Shown here: one piece after another, positions 24,962 to 36,536 of the stretch
Layout: each line of letters opens with the position of its first letter
How positions within the stretch are numbered: the stretch's first letter is position 1
DNA from: Adiantum capillus-veneris
Lineage: Eukaryota; Streptophyta; Polypodiopsida; Polypodiales; Pteridaceae
Reading direction: 5' to 3'
Assembly: GCA_014529385.2 (NCBI GenBank)
Contig: CM043960.1
Coordinates: 77,273,910 to 77,337,909 of the forward strand
DNA length: 64,000 bases
Notes under the pieces: model-generated
Seen by the model: the letters and a program-made list of their open reading frames with translations, nothing else
Told to the model about the DNA's origin: nothing
Databases searched by the model: none
Made by a program: the position numbers and the translations under genes

Positions 24962-26317
24962 CATTTTGAAAATAGACATTGATGATGTAGTCATGCTTAG
25001 TGGAGAGTGTGCATTACAATTTGATTTCACATTGATTGGGCATTTCTAGTGCTTGATATTAATGTAAAATCATTGCATAGCACTAATTGGGCTTCTTGAA
25101 TGACCATGAGAGGGTAATAAAATTTTGGGCTTGTGATTGAGCATGCTTTTAGTGCTTTTTTGAATTTCCAAATGCCTAAAAGCACTAGCATTTGAGTTGT
25201 TTTGAAGGAATGTGGGCAGGCATGTGCTTTCACTGATCCAAGGAGGGGTCATCATTGCAAAAAATTGCAAAATTTGGCTAATTAGAGCCATTCTAATTAT
25301 TTGGATTAAAAGTTGTATACATGCTAGCTCATAGCTTGGTCTAAAATGCAAATGTTTTCATTTGAGCTAGTATTTACCCAACTTTTTTGAGCTTTCAAGT
25401 ACATAATTTGGCTATTAAGAGCCATTCATTTTCATTTCATCAAGTTGCAGTCATCTCTAGCTCATAGATTGCTCTAGAATTGAAAATTTCCAGTGAGCTA
25501 GTTGTTAGCCAACTTGTTTGGAGGGATTCAAATTGTAAAATTTGGCGTTCAAGAGCCACTTCATTTCATCAAAGCTGCATTATTTTCAGCTCTTGGCTTG
25601 TTTAAACTCCATATTTTCAAGTGAGCTAGAACTTAATCATTTTGAAAATATACATTGATGATGTAGTCATGCTTAGTGGAGAGTGTGCATTAAAATTTGG
25701 ATTTCACATTGATTGTGCATTTCTAGTGCTTGATATTAATGTAAAATCATTGCATAGCACTAATTGGGCTTCTTGAATGACCATGAGAGGGCAGTAAAAT
25801 TTTGGGCTTGTGATTGAGCATGCTTTTAGTGCTTTTTTGAATTTCCAAATGCCTAAAAGCACTAACATTTGAGTTGTTTTGAGGGAATGTGGATAGGCAT
25901 GTGATTCCATTGATCCAAGGAGGGGTCATCATTGCAAAAAATTGCAAAGCTTGGCTAGTTAGAGCCATTCTAATTATTTGGATGAAAAGTTGTATACATG
26001 CTAGCTCACAGCTTGGTCTAAAATGCAAATGTTTTCATTTGAGCTAGTATTTACCCAACTTTTTTGAGCTTTCAAGTACATAATTTGGCTATTAAGAGCC
26101 ATTCATTTTCATTTCATCAAGTTGCAGTCATCTCTAGCTCATAGATTGCTCTAGAATTGGAAATTTCAAGTGAGCTAGTTGTTAGCCAACTTGTTTGGAG
26201 GGCTTCAAATTATAAAATTTGGTTTTCAAGAGCCACTTCATTTCATCAAAGTTGCATTATTTTCAGCTCTTGGCTTGTTTTTAAATTCCATATTTTCAAG
26301 TGAGCTAGAAATTAATC
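24962..26317 (+). repeat. 677-bp tandem duplication containing 134-bp subrepeats
   Basis: Copy A (24962-25638) and copy B (25639-26317) both begin with TTTTGAAAATAKACATTGAT and are nearly identical. Within each, three degenerate units of exactly 134-bp period carry the hairpin motif TGGCT-n6-AGCCA: starts 25275, 25409, 25543 in copy A and 25952, 26086, 26220 in copy B (the motif is partly decayed in the last unit of each). Duplicated ~93-codon minus-strand open frames (25070-25351, 25747-26028) are by-products. Confidence 0.88.
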
Positions 26318-27819
26318 AAACCTTTGAATCATGCATGAGAGATTGTAAAAATTGTAAAATGTGCTTATGTAGAAGCATTTTATATCTCTCATTTTGATGT
26401 GTATGTATAAATTTGCTACAAAAAGCATCATGTGCATAACCAACGACATTTTTTTCCCTTGGGTTTTTTTCCTTTGGCAAATTTGGGTATGCAAGACCCT
26501 ATCTTTAGGTTTTCACTAATGTTTTTCTTGTGTGTTTTTTTGTGTGGCTTTCAATAAATGGCCTTTGGAGCTTGTGTTTACACTTAGCTTCAATGAGATT
26601 GGATTGTAATAAAAAGATCAAGAGACTTCTCTACACAAAGGATGCTTGCTCAAGGATGCACAAAGAGCATGAATAGGTGTAATCCTTCCATGGTTTTGCT
26701 ATTTTGTTTATCTCTTCATTCTCTTGCTTCGCTTAAGTGAAATTTTGCTTCTTTGTTATGGTTCTTTCATGTTCAAAAGCTAGGCATCATAAAGTTTCAA
26801 CACTTTGCTTTGTGAAAATTAACTCATCAAAAAATTAAGTTTTATGTGTGCTAATCATAGATAATTAGCCTTGAACTTAAGTTTATGTAGGCTCATTTCT
26901 CATTAGTCCTGGACTCTTAGTGATAGTCTTAATACTCCATTCATTTTTAACATGACCTAGGGCTATGATTAGTCTTTACTCCTTTAGTCCAATTTCCAGT
27001 AGCATCTCCTAATGGAAGCAATAAAAAAGTGCTAACAAATGAAACAATGAAGCAAAAAAGTGTCAAGAAAAAGTAGCAAAAATGCTACTAGACACTTGAA
27101 AAGAAAATTTCTATGTTATGTTGTGTCTTGTGAGGCCTAGCACCTTATTGGCACTTGGCAGGCGAAGGGAATCACCTTGCCTCGCTTGGTCAAAGCCCTA
27201 AACCGTGCCCTGGGCTGATAGGGGTTAGCCGTCACCTTGGTAGGCTAGTAGGATTTTGGAACACCTTCTTGAGGGTTCAAGGAGCTGAGAGTCGCACCTA
27301 GACTTGCCTTGGGGTGGTAGCCTTGTATTGTGTTTTACGTTTTTCAATGAATGACGAAAACAAAACTTCCATGAGCTTCAAAAAGCTGTGACAATGTACT
27401 AATAGATTAGGAGATTTTTTATAGCCCGTAGACCTGATAGACTTGAATGATTTATTAAGATTGGTCACATAGTTTTTAGGCTAGTAAGTTTATGAACTTG
27501 CATTAGCCTGGGGTCTTAATTGATTGCTTGTGTTTCATGCATAAAACTGAAATTTCAAGTGGTTTAATCTTCACAATTGTTTAAGTGTCTTTTTTTCTTT
27601 ATGTTATCTAGTTTTTGACTATGATTAACCCATCTTTTAAAAACAAAAAATTCATTTTGCATGATTGTTCATTGTACTTCATGTTTTATTTATCCTTGTT
27701 GGCCTTTGATGATCATTAATTGTTCTTATGTTTTGCAGCTCAACATTTCTTCAATGGGCTCGCTTCCTACCATGTCACCATGTTTTGCTTCACCGACACA
27801 CAAGGACGTGCGCCAAATT
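26318..27819 (+). other. LARD interior, 3' part, noncoding
   Basis: No retroelement domain on either strand. A more GC-rich patch at about 27130-27320 (repeated CTTGCC/CCTTG words) stands out but has no recognisable function. Confidence 0.45.
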
Positions 27820-27832
27820 AAGAAGGGGGGAA
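27820..27832 (+). promoter_or_regulatory. Polypurine tract of the LARD element
   Basis: AAGAAGGGGGGAA ends directly at the TG of the 3' LTR, the position needed to prime plus-strand DNA. Confidence 0.92.
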
Positions 27833-28836
27833 TGTTAGCAGCAGCTAACACAGGCTACATTGGTTATGCATCAAGCGATAGTTATGCTATGGATGTCACA
27901 ATATTTCCCACTCACTTTGTATAAGTCTTGGGCTCACTTGGAGTTTCGAAGTTGTATATACTAGTTAGAGGGCTCAAGCTTAAACCCATAGTAGAAGGGA
28001 TTGTGGTGAAAGCCTTTAAAAGGAAGCCTTTATGCAAGAAGGCTTCATTCTTGAGTATCCACTCTTCAAGATCCACTTTTGAGAGCTCTCTGTCTCTCTC
28101 TCTCTTGAGTGTTCACTCTATGGCTTAGCCTTGAGCTTAATGCCTATGCTTAAGAGGCTAGTGCTAATCCATTCGTAATTAGAGTAAGCTCTTCATGATT
28201 AATCTAATTTCTATTTTCTCATTAGTCTTTTCTTCTCTACATTTCATTATTTCATGAAGTAGTATTACAATCTCATTATTCTAGATTTGTGTACTTCTTG
28301 CTTTGATCTTAACTCTCTTCTTCCCTAAGTATTTCAATTAGTTGATTACTTCTCTAATTCTCTTGATGAGTGTAGTGTGTGTGCATTCTTGGTCATGTCA
28401 TTAGAGTTTGTGCCTAATTGCGTGCTTAAGTGTGTGAAGGTTTAAGAGCCTTGAGCTCAATGCCACTTGTGTGTGATGTTATTAGAGCACCTTGGTTGGC
28501 ATCATGTGATGATTGGGGAAGCCAAATTCAATGCAATTAGTGTGTGTTTTGATCATGGATGCTTGTGTTGACTGTGTTCTTCTGACTCCATAAGATTGGC
28601 AAGTCGGACTTCGGTGGACTTCTTGTGTGTAGGAGTTGATAAATTACTAATTACAGAATGATTAGAGTTAGTCTTGCCATGGCTAATCTCTGCTTGCATT
28701 GGTGAGGTATTCTCTTGAATCCTCTATTTCTATTCATCTGATGCTCGTGCTTTCATGCCCTAGCCGGGTTGTTGATCCACGGATTTGATAATTTTGTGTG
28801 GGTTGCGATTAGGTCATGCTACAACACCTCCCAACA
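27833..28836 (+). repeat. 3' LTR of the LARD element
   Basis: 1,004 bp, collinear with the 5' LTR, starting TGTTAGCAGCAGCTAACA and ending CACCTCCCAACA, followed by the TCATT duplication. Confidence 0.93.
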
Positions 28837-28841
28837 TCATT

Positions 28842-29141
28842 ACTGGAAGGACAATCTCCACATTCTCAAGTTTTCACGCTCTTTCACTACAAGAGGCACT
28901 TCACATTAGCAACGCTCGCATTGTGATGCTCAAAAGTGAAAATCCATGGCATCGTTAATTTCTTTGTTGCATATAGAGACGCCCATAGAGACATCGACAG
29001 GGGTAAAAAATAAATTGAGAGTGCCCAAAAAATCAGATCTTAGATATGAGTTTTGGCGATGAAGAGAAAGAGGTAAACCAACACTCTCCCTCTCTCTCTC
29101 TTTCTTCTCTATACACACTCACACACACAAGGAGAGGAAGG
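28842..29141. other. Spacer between the LARD and the giant gypsy element
   Basis: About 300 bp with no gene; CT and CA short runs occur at 29080-29130, directly before the giant element's LTR. Confidence 0.5.
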
Positions 29142-29220
29142 TGTTGGACGAGTACGCCGCGACGGACGTCAGCACAACGAGAACTCACCTAACAAGTAAT
29201 GTCAGCTAAGGAAGAATCTC
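29142..29220 (-). repeat. Giant element 3' LTR, outer piece (cut by chromovirus)
   Basis: It begins TGTTGGACGAGTACGCCG and matches the start of the right LTR at 62018. The LTR resumes at 38129. The last five bases (ATCTC) pair with AGCTC at 38129-38133 as a target duplication with one mismatch; the uninterrupted right LTR has AGCTC once. Confidence 0.9.
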
Positions 29221-30812
29221 TGTAACATTTAATGGCCTAAAATCTTATGTGTAGCGGAAATTAGCATGAACATAGTGGGCATTTCATTAGAATAGATTCC
29301 TAATGAGAATTACAAGAGTGCTTGGGTGGAGAGAGCAACAAAAAGCATAACACCTAGCTAGATAGCATCGACAATACTTTCAAAAGAGAGAGATATTAAG
29401 CTATTGACAACAGTTGAGGACCGGATTTGCATGGAGCCGGTCCCCCCTCCAAAAGGCTTTGTATTATGGTTTCTCCCATCAAGAGAGACATTGTACAATA
29501 CAATTCTTTGTGTTCCTTCAAGACTAGCTAGTGCAATGAAGATGGAAGCTTCATACACCAAGCAAAACACTTAATCAAACACAACTTGAATTATCGCCGT
29601 TCTCAGACCCAAGACCTCACACACCTTCGAAGATGGTGAGAGCTAGCAGGGTATGAGAGTAGATTGAGAGGAAAAAGAAGTATCTTACGAGAAAGATGTA
29701 CATCTCCTCACATAATCACTCATATTAGCATAGCTTAGCTTAGTAATTAGCTTGGTAGAGAAGATGAGCATGCATTGAAGCTTGGCTCTTGGTTGGATTT
29801 GCATCCACATGCCAAGAGAGTGTTGATGTAGGCTTCTATCTCACAAGCTTGGAGTAGGTGATGAGCTCTCCATTAAAGCTTGGGAGGAGATAGAGTATTC
29901 TTCCTTCACACATGGTCAAGTGTGAGTGTGTGTGTGTCAATGCCAAGCAAAAATCAGCCCCCCCTCTCTCTTGGGCGAGCCCTAGCTGCTAAATAGGTCT
30001 GGCTTTTGCCTCATTGGACCTCCCCAGGTCAAGCCAATAGGAATTAAGCAGCATAAGTGATAGCCTTCTGACATGTGTCCCCCTTTCCCCTTTTGTGAGA
30101 GCTTCAGGTAATTAAATAATTAAACTAAACTCTCATTGGACCCCTTTGCCTCCTGGCCAATAGGAATCAGGCAAGCCATGGGGCTCCTGAATGCTCATTG
30201 GACCCCTTGGGAGACTGCCCAATAGTCTTCTAGGAGACTTAATTCTCATTGGTTTCTTTTATTAAATGTTTTTAAATTAATTAAACTAGATTTACTCTAG
30301 CTTAATTCTCATTGGTCCACTTCAAGGGTCTTCCAATAGGAATTGGGCACACCTTGTGGGCATCTGGCCTAGGGAGCTGACATGTGTCCCTCATTCCCTT
30401 TGTGTAAAGGGAGTCTGTGTGTGTGTGTGTGTGGCTTTCTCTCTCATCTCCTACCTTTGGGGCTCGCCCCCTCCCATGTAGGGATGTGCAAAGACTTTTA
30501 GGGCACACACTAAGCATCCAATTTTCCCTAGGGTTGACCTTTGGACACAACCTTTGAATTTTGGAACCTTAGCATTTTGGAAGTCTTAATGGGCTGAACC
30601 TTAGGGTCTTTTTGGCCCATTGTTTCACATGGCTCTTTTGCAGATGGCCCCCCCTTTGGATCCCTATTTTCCCTCCTTTGGATCCCTACTGTGGCCTGGT
30701 CTGCTAGCTTAACCAATATTCTAGCTTTTTCTCCTTGGCACTTCCCCACATTAAATGATCAGTTTAATATGAGAAAATCATTTAGGAGAATTAGATATTG
30801 ATTATTATGACA
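29221..30812 (-). repeat. Chromovirus 3' LTR (left copy)
   Basis: 1,592 bp, TGTAACATTTAATGGCC to ATTATTATGACA, identical in length to the right copy at 36537-38128. It contains a cluster of CCAAT/ATTGG boxes at 30013-30346 and a (GT)n run near 30416-30432. Confidence 0.95.
30013..30346 (-). promoter_or_regulatory. CCAAT-box cluster in the chromovirus LTR (left copy)
   Basis: Six ATTGG (30013, 30135, 30197, 30248, 30311, 30342) and four CCAAT (30034, 30157, 30219, 30333) occur in 334 bp. Four ATTGG...CCAAT pairs face each other at 21-22-bp spacing, mostly as CTCATTGGNCC...CCAATAG. NF-Y binds CCAAT, so this could be an enhancer. The same cluster is present in the right LTR (about 37329-37662), the copy that would drive transcription. 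Confidence 0.6.
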
Positions 30813-30826
30813 TTACCTCTCTCTTG
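30813..30826 (-). promoter_or_regulatory. Chromovirus polypurine tract
   Basis: The minus strand reads CAAGAGAGAGGTAA directly before the 3' LTR. Confidence 0.8.
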
Positions 30827-30830
30827 AAAT

Positions 30831-30850
30831 CATAGTCGTCCTCGACTATG
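30831..30850 (-). promoter_or_regulatory. Stem-loop upstream of the chromovirus polypurine tract
   Basis: The minus strand reads CATAGTCG-AGGA-CGACTATG, an 8-bp perfect stem with an AGGA loop, four bases from the tract. The giant element has an equivalent at 39010-39027. Confidence 0.75.
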
Positions 30851-31169
30851 GTGTAGAGAAGATAAAGCATATGCATGAGTCCTTTTCTTAGCGGGTAGAG
30901 GATCCCTATGTTACCCTACGACATCATTCCATAATGGATGACTAGTCCATTTGGCGCTTGAGAGCCTGAGGCTGCCGCAAGCATGTCTGCACATTAGTCC
31001 TATCAGTCTTCCATAGTAGAGTGACAAGCTCTACTTGGTGTTTGGGAGACGTCGTCTCCGCAAACTTGATCTAAGCATGCATACTACTTCATTTTTGTGC
31101 ACAAATAAAGAAAAAGAGAGTCTTATAAGACAAAAAATTTTGTTCATTTTTAGCATTTTGTACATTTGC

Positions 31170-34100
31170 TTACTCTTGGGAAGCATTGTAAGCATTGACA
31201 AGGTTTAGGTTATCCTTTAATTGTATGCCTTGCATCCATCTAGCATCTTCAAAAGGATAATTCTTAAACTTAATAAGATATCGTCGGATAGTCTTACCGC
31301 CTCTTAATACCTTGTCTTCATGTCGGAGAATGGACTCGGGCTGCAGCACCTCCTCGTGGTCCTCGATCTCCGGTGGGTCTTCAATAGTTGGTTCTTGAGG
31401 TGGCTCTCCTTTGTAAGGCTTTAAGAGGCTCACATGAAAAGCATTGTGTATGAGCCAATGATTGGGCAACTTAAGTTGATAGGCCATCTCATTGATTGGC
31501 CTAAGAATCTGGAAGGGACCATAGTACCTTTTTGCTAGTTTAGCATAGTACTTTTGGTGGCCCGTAGGATTCTTGCCCGTCGTGTGCCTTAATCGAGCCT
31601 TGGGAAACTTTAACAAGACCCAATCGTTTTCTTTAAAGGCTTGGGCTCTTCTGTGCTTGTCAGCAGCAGCCTTTTGCCTTTGCTGTGAGATAGAGATAGC
31701 ATCCTTAATCTTTTGGAAAGATTCTTGTAGGTCTCGGCTATACTCATCTGCAGCGAAGATCTTCCCATGTACCTTAAGTAGCAAGGGACTTTTTGATCTT
31801 CCCTCAATTACCTCGAAAGGTGCTTTTCCTGTGGAAGTATGTACAGTTTTATTGTAAGCATACTCTACTAAAGGTAAGTACTTCTCCCATTGGGATCTTT
31901 GATCTACTTCCGTTACATAGGCTTTTAGTAGATCAAGAATGGTTAGGTTAGCTATTTCACTTTGGCCATCAGTTTGTGGATGATAGGCCGAAGAGAAGTT
32001 TAGCCTTGTTCCTAAATTCTCAAAGAGACCCTTCCAGAAATTACTGGTCATTCTAGGATCTCTATCCGACACTATGGACATTGGCAAGCCATGGTACTTG
32101 AAAATTTGTGAAATGAAGAGGGTTGCCATTTGATGGGCTTTGATAGTCTTTTTGACAGGTATAAAATGAGCTTGTTTACTGAACCTGTCTACTATCGTCC
32201 ATATTCCCGTATTCCCATGGATAGACTTAGGCAATCCAAAGATAAAATCCATGGATATGCTCTCCCAAGGTGAATTAGGGATTGGCAAGGGTTGAAGCAA
32301 TCCAAGTTGCTTCCCTCTATCAAATTTTGTCTTTTGACATACCACACATTTGGAAACATACTCGTGTATGTTCACTCTCATGGTAGGCCAATAGAAATAT
32401 GTTTCAATTCCCTTTAGGGTAGACTGAATCCCTCTATGCCCCGCATATGGGGGAGCATGAGATTCATACATTACTTTCTCACGTAGTGAGTTAGTAACGC
32501 ATAGTCTATTGCCATAGAGAAGATAACCATCTTGTAAAGTAAATGGTTCTTCTTTCTTCCCTAATGCAAGGGCTGAAATCACATCTCTAAAATCGGGATC
32601 AATAGCATACTCATCTATCATTGAAGATAGATCATTGTGAGTTGCTATGGAAACCGCATTCACTCTCGGTCGTCTTGAGAGTGCGTCGGCTACTTGATTA
32701 TGCTTGCCAGCAATGTGAGCAATATGAAAATGAAATTGCGAAAGGAAATTTGCCCACCTCATTTGTTTGTCGGAGAGCTTGGTCTGCGTCATGAAGTACT
32801 TAAGACTTTGGTGATCCGTTCACAGAATGAAAGGAGTCCCCAATAAATAGTGCTTCCATGAGTCTAAGGCATGTAGAACTGCAAGGAGTTCTTTTTCGTA
32901 TATGCCTAGAGCTTGCTCAACAGGGTCGAGCCTTCGACTCTCATAGCCTATGGCGTGCCCTTCTTGGAGCAAAACAGCCCCAAGGCAATCACCACAAGCA
33001 TCACATTGGACCTCAAATGGTTTTGAGAGATTCGGTAGTGTAAGCACAGGTTGAGAGATAAGCTTTTCTTTAAGCTTTTCGAAAGCATTGTTCTCCTTAG
33101 CAGACCACGTATACCTAACATTTTTCTTTGTTAGGTCATGTAATGGTCCCGCAATTTGTGAGAACTTTTCTATGAAGCGTCTATAGTATGCACACATACC
33201 TATAAAGCTTCTTAGTTCATGAAGATTCCTTGGTTTAGGCCATCCTTTTATTACCTCTAACTTAGATGGATCCATTTCGATTCCATCTTGAGAGATAATG
33301 TGACCTAAATATTGAATCTCTTGCAAGAAAAATTCACTTTTCTTTCGATTAACATAAAGTTTATTCTCTCTTAAAGCTTGAAATATTACCTGGAGGTGTT
33401 GCTTGTGTTCCTCCAATGAATTAGAGTAGATGATAATATCATCAAAGAACACTCCAGTGAAGGTTCGATGAGGCCTGAACAGCTTCTCCATCAAGCGGTT
33501 GAATGTGGCTGGTGCATTAGTCAAGCCAAAAGGCATGACAATGTATTCGTAAAGACCAAATGTAGTACGAAATGCGGTCTTTACAATGTCTTGATCAACT
33601 ATCCTTATCTGATGATAGCCACTTTTTAGGTCAATCCTACTGAAGTAGGTCGATCCTTGTAGCTTATCAAATAGGTCTTCTACCTGTGGAACGGGAAACC
33701 TATTCTTGATAGTGATCCTATTTAGTGCTCTATAGTCAACACACATACGATATGTGCCGTCTTTCTTTTGCACTAATAGCACAGGTGAGCAAAATGGAGA
33801 TGAGCTAGGCCTAACCATGCCCTTCTCAACTAACTCATGCACTTGCCGCATAATCTCCTCTTGTTGAGCTTGAGAAACTCTATAAGGAGGTTTGTTAGGC
33901 GGTGAACTTCCTGGAAGAAGTTCAATTGCATGGTCGTCATTACCTCGTTTAGGAGGTAGCTCACAAGGGATGTCGTCAATAAAGACATCTTGAAACCCCT
34001 TGAGAAAATTGGATAACTCTAATTCCTTTTGGTTGCTTTTATTTTCTTTTGCTAAAGCATTAGGTTCATTTTGAGAATCTTTAACAAAAATCATGTACAC

Positions 34101-36119
34101 GGAAATAGAGCTCTTTATTGACTTGTTGAAAGCTGGTGTATGTACAATGGGGATGGTGTTACCCATCTCCTTAGCATCTATATACATGTCCTTTTCCCTG
34201 AACTTAAAGGAGATTCTCCTTTCAGGAAATTTAACATGGGCAGCCAGGCGGTCAAACCATGGTGCCCCTAGGATTACATCCTCATGCTTGAGAGGAGAGA
34301 TAAAGAAGTCCTCTTTGTCCACATAGCCTTGGACATGAAGCCTCAATTTCCCGATTAAGGGAGTGACTGAAGCTTCTTGCCCCTTGAAGGCACTGTCTGC
34401 GGCTAGGATATCTCCCATCTCGTAGGATTGTATGCCTAGCTTGGTGGCTAACTCCATAGATATGAAATTGTGAGTAGAACCAGGGTCAAAGAGAATAAAA
34501 GCATCATGTTCTCTTACCTTTCCCCAAGCATGGCATAGAGGAGATCCTTTGTGGTGAGTTTGATGAATCTCCTCCTCTTGGATTTCAACCAAAGAAGCGC
34601 TAGGAGGATCTTGGCGGTTGTTCTTTTGGGGACAAGCGCGGTACGCATGCCCTTGTTCGCCGCACTTGAAACACCGGTTATCTTTACGATAACGCTCAAG
34701 CTCTTCAGGAGAGAGTTTATTCTTTCCTTTGTTAACTCCCTTCTCTTTAGCTTTGTTGGAATTGCCCTTAGGAGACTTTTGGACATTGTCCTTCCCCTTA
34801 GGCTCATTGGAACCCTTGTTTTCCGGGGGCTTATTATTTCTTTTACCCCCCGTTTGGAAATTGATTCGCGAGGCCACCATAGTATGGTGTATTACCGCCG
34901 ATATGGTACGTGGCCTTTGGGAGTTGACATACTCCGCCATTTCTTCGGTTAAGCCCGCACAAAATTGTTGCTTTTGCTCTCCAAAATCCAACTTTTTGAA
35001 GACAGTGGCTTTGAGTTGTAGGTCCCAAAACTTGTCTACATATTTGTGGATGGATTCATTGGGAGAGAGCTTTAAGCTTCGCCATTCGGTGAGTACTTTG
35101 TCTTTGGCATCGGTGGCCAAAAACTGCTTCATAATGGAAGCTCTTAAAGCCTTCCATGTTCGTGGAGCTTCACCGTTGGCTCGTAGGCTAGACCACCATT
35201 GTCTGGCGGACTTTTGAAAGTGCATAGCTACATGGCGTAGCTTAGAGGACTCTGTGAAGCCCTCATCTCCAAACGCCGCATCGAATTGTTGGATAAAGGC
35301 CAAAACTTTGTCTGTAGCATCGAAGGTGCCATCATAGGTAAGGAAAGAGATGCTCTTCCCTCCCTCTTTGAATTTCTTCAGCTTGGACGACCTCTTCCAT
35401 GCGGCATAGGATTTCCTATGGCCTCTTCTTTTTGATGGTTCAAAAGTTGCACCATCACTTTCTTCAGAAGATGAAGAATTTGAAGAAGGTGGAGAAGAGG
35501 GTGACCTCTTTCTCGCCTTTTTCTTGTCTTGATCTTTGTCGTCTTCACGATAGCTTTCATAAGAGGAAGAGGATGAAGAAGATGGAGAAGAGGGTGTCCT
35601 CTTTCTCGCCTTTTTCTTCTCTTGCTTTTTATCATCCCTCTTTGAATTATGGCGTGGAGAAGAGTGTGATGGTCTTCTCCGCTTTGGTGGTGATGGAGAG
35701 CGTTTAGCCCGCCGTCTTCGTGGAGCCATCTCCGCCGAGGTGGCGGGAGACTCGCTTCTTTCTCGTTCCTTCGGTGGAGGCTCTTGAGTTCTCCTTTGGG
35801 AAGGAGATGCATCATCAAGAAGTAAGTTCTTGAGCCCTTCATATGGATTCTCTTCTTCTTCCCGAATCGGAGAGAGACCTCTTTTGGTAGTCTCACAAGG
35901 AGGCTTCCTAGGTGTTCTCTCGTCATGGTGATGAGCTTGGAGAATCCCGTGAGCACGGAGCTGCCGTTGCACTTCACTTTGGAGAGATGGATTGCCCATG
36001 GCTTGTTGAAGCCTAGAAACAAGATAGTTAACAAGCATTGAAGCATCATTAGTAGCTTGCTCATGAGCAAAATCAAAGTTATCAACATTAATTTCACTCT
36101 CTTTACTATTGTCAGCCAT
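31170..36119 (-). CDS. Chromovirus gag-pol polyprotein (one premature stop)
   Basis: A single frame of 1,650 codons from ATG at 36119 (first Met after the primer site). Residues ~110-240 are Arg/Ser/Lys-rich, ~262-370 are the gag domain (FDAAFG, QWWSSLRANG), and CFKCGEQGHAYRAC is a standard zinc knuckle. Protease: FILFDPGSTHNFIS, the DPG variant seen in plant chromoviruses. RT ~735-915: MPFGLTNAPATFNRLM and GVFFDDIIIYS with both catalytic Asp. RNase H: CDACGDCLGAVLLQ and YEKELLAVLHALDSWKHYL. A TGA at 32820-32822 interrupts RNase H exactly before TDHQSL; CGA to TGA explains it. The rest (to 31170) has the HHCC module (HAPPYAGHRG, CVVCQKTK), integrase core (MDFIFGLPKS, IVSDRDPRMTSNFW, SAYHPQTDGQSEIAN), GPF module and a C-terminal chromodomain (RRYLIKFKNYPFEDARWMQG). 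Apart from the stop, all catalytic motifs are present. Confidence 0.96.
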
Positions 36120-36521
36120 TCTAACAACTTTTAGGTGTAAACTTTTTAGGTGTACTTTGGCACTTCAAGCCCTAGTTGCTACTCCTCTTTACCCCTTTAG
36201 AAAAAGCACTCAAGCTACTGTACCCGCGGCTCGAATACCATTAATTGCAAGGAATAGAAGAGAGGGTCTTTCGACACCAAGACAGCACCGGCTCCTGTCA
36301 AGCTTCTAATAGCTCAATAGTGGTTAAGCCATAGGCAAGCCCCGTAGGACTCCTCTATTAAGACCATAGCTCTCGACGGTGATGCCCCGTTAACTGCACA
36401 AAGGCAGGCGCACTGCAAGGCTGAAAAATCCCTATTCTACTTACTCACAGGCAATTAATAATACCAACCATTTGTAGCTAGCTTGAGGACCTCCCTTCTT
36501 GAGCAAGAAAAGAGAAACCTT

Positions 36522-36536
36522 GAGCTCTGATACCAA
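36522..36536 (-). promoter_or_regulatory. Chromovirus primer-binding site
   Basis: The minus strand reads TTGGTATCAGAGCTC directly after the 5' LTR; initiator Met tRNA type. The ~400-bp leader between here and gag contains no other feature I can support. Confidence 0.93.

Noticed and set aside
25070-26028. Two near-identical ~93-codon minus-strand ORFs as a duplicated gene
   Set aside because: They come from the 677-bp duplication in noncoding LARD sequence and have no motif.
27130-27320. GC-richer patch as a possible RNA gene
   Set aside because: No tRNA, rRNA or snRNA boxes seen; composition alone is not enough.
35378-36127. 249-codon minus-strand frame overlapping chromovirus gag
   Set aside because: A shadow frame created by the Arg/Ser-rich low-complexity gag; no independent start or motif.
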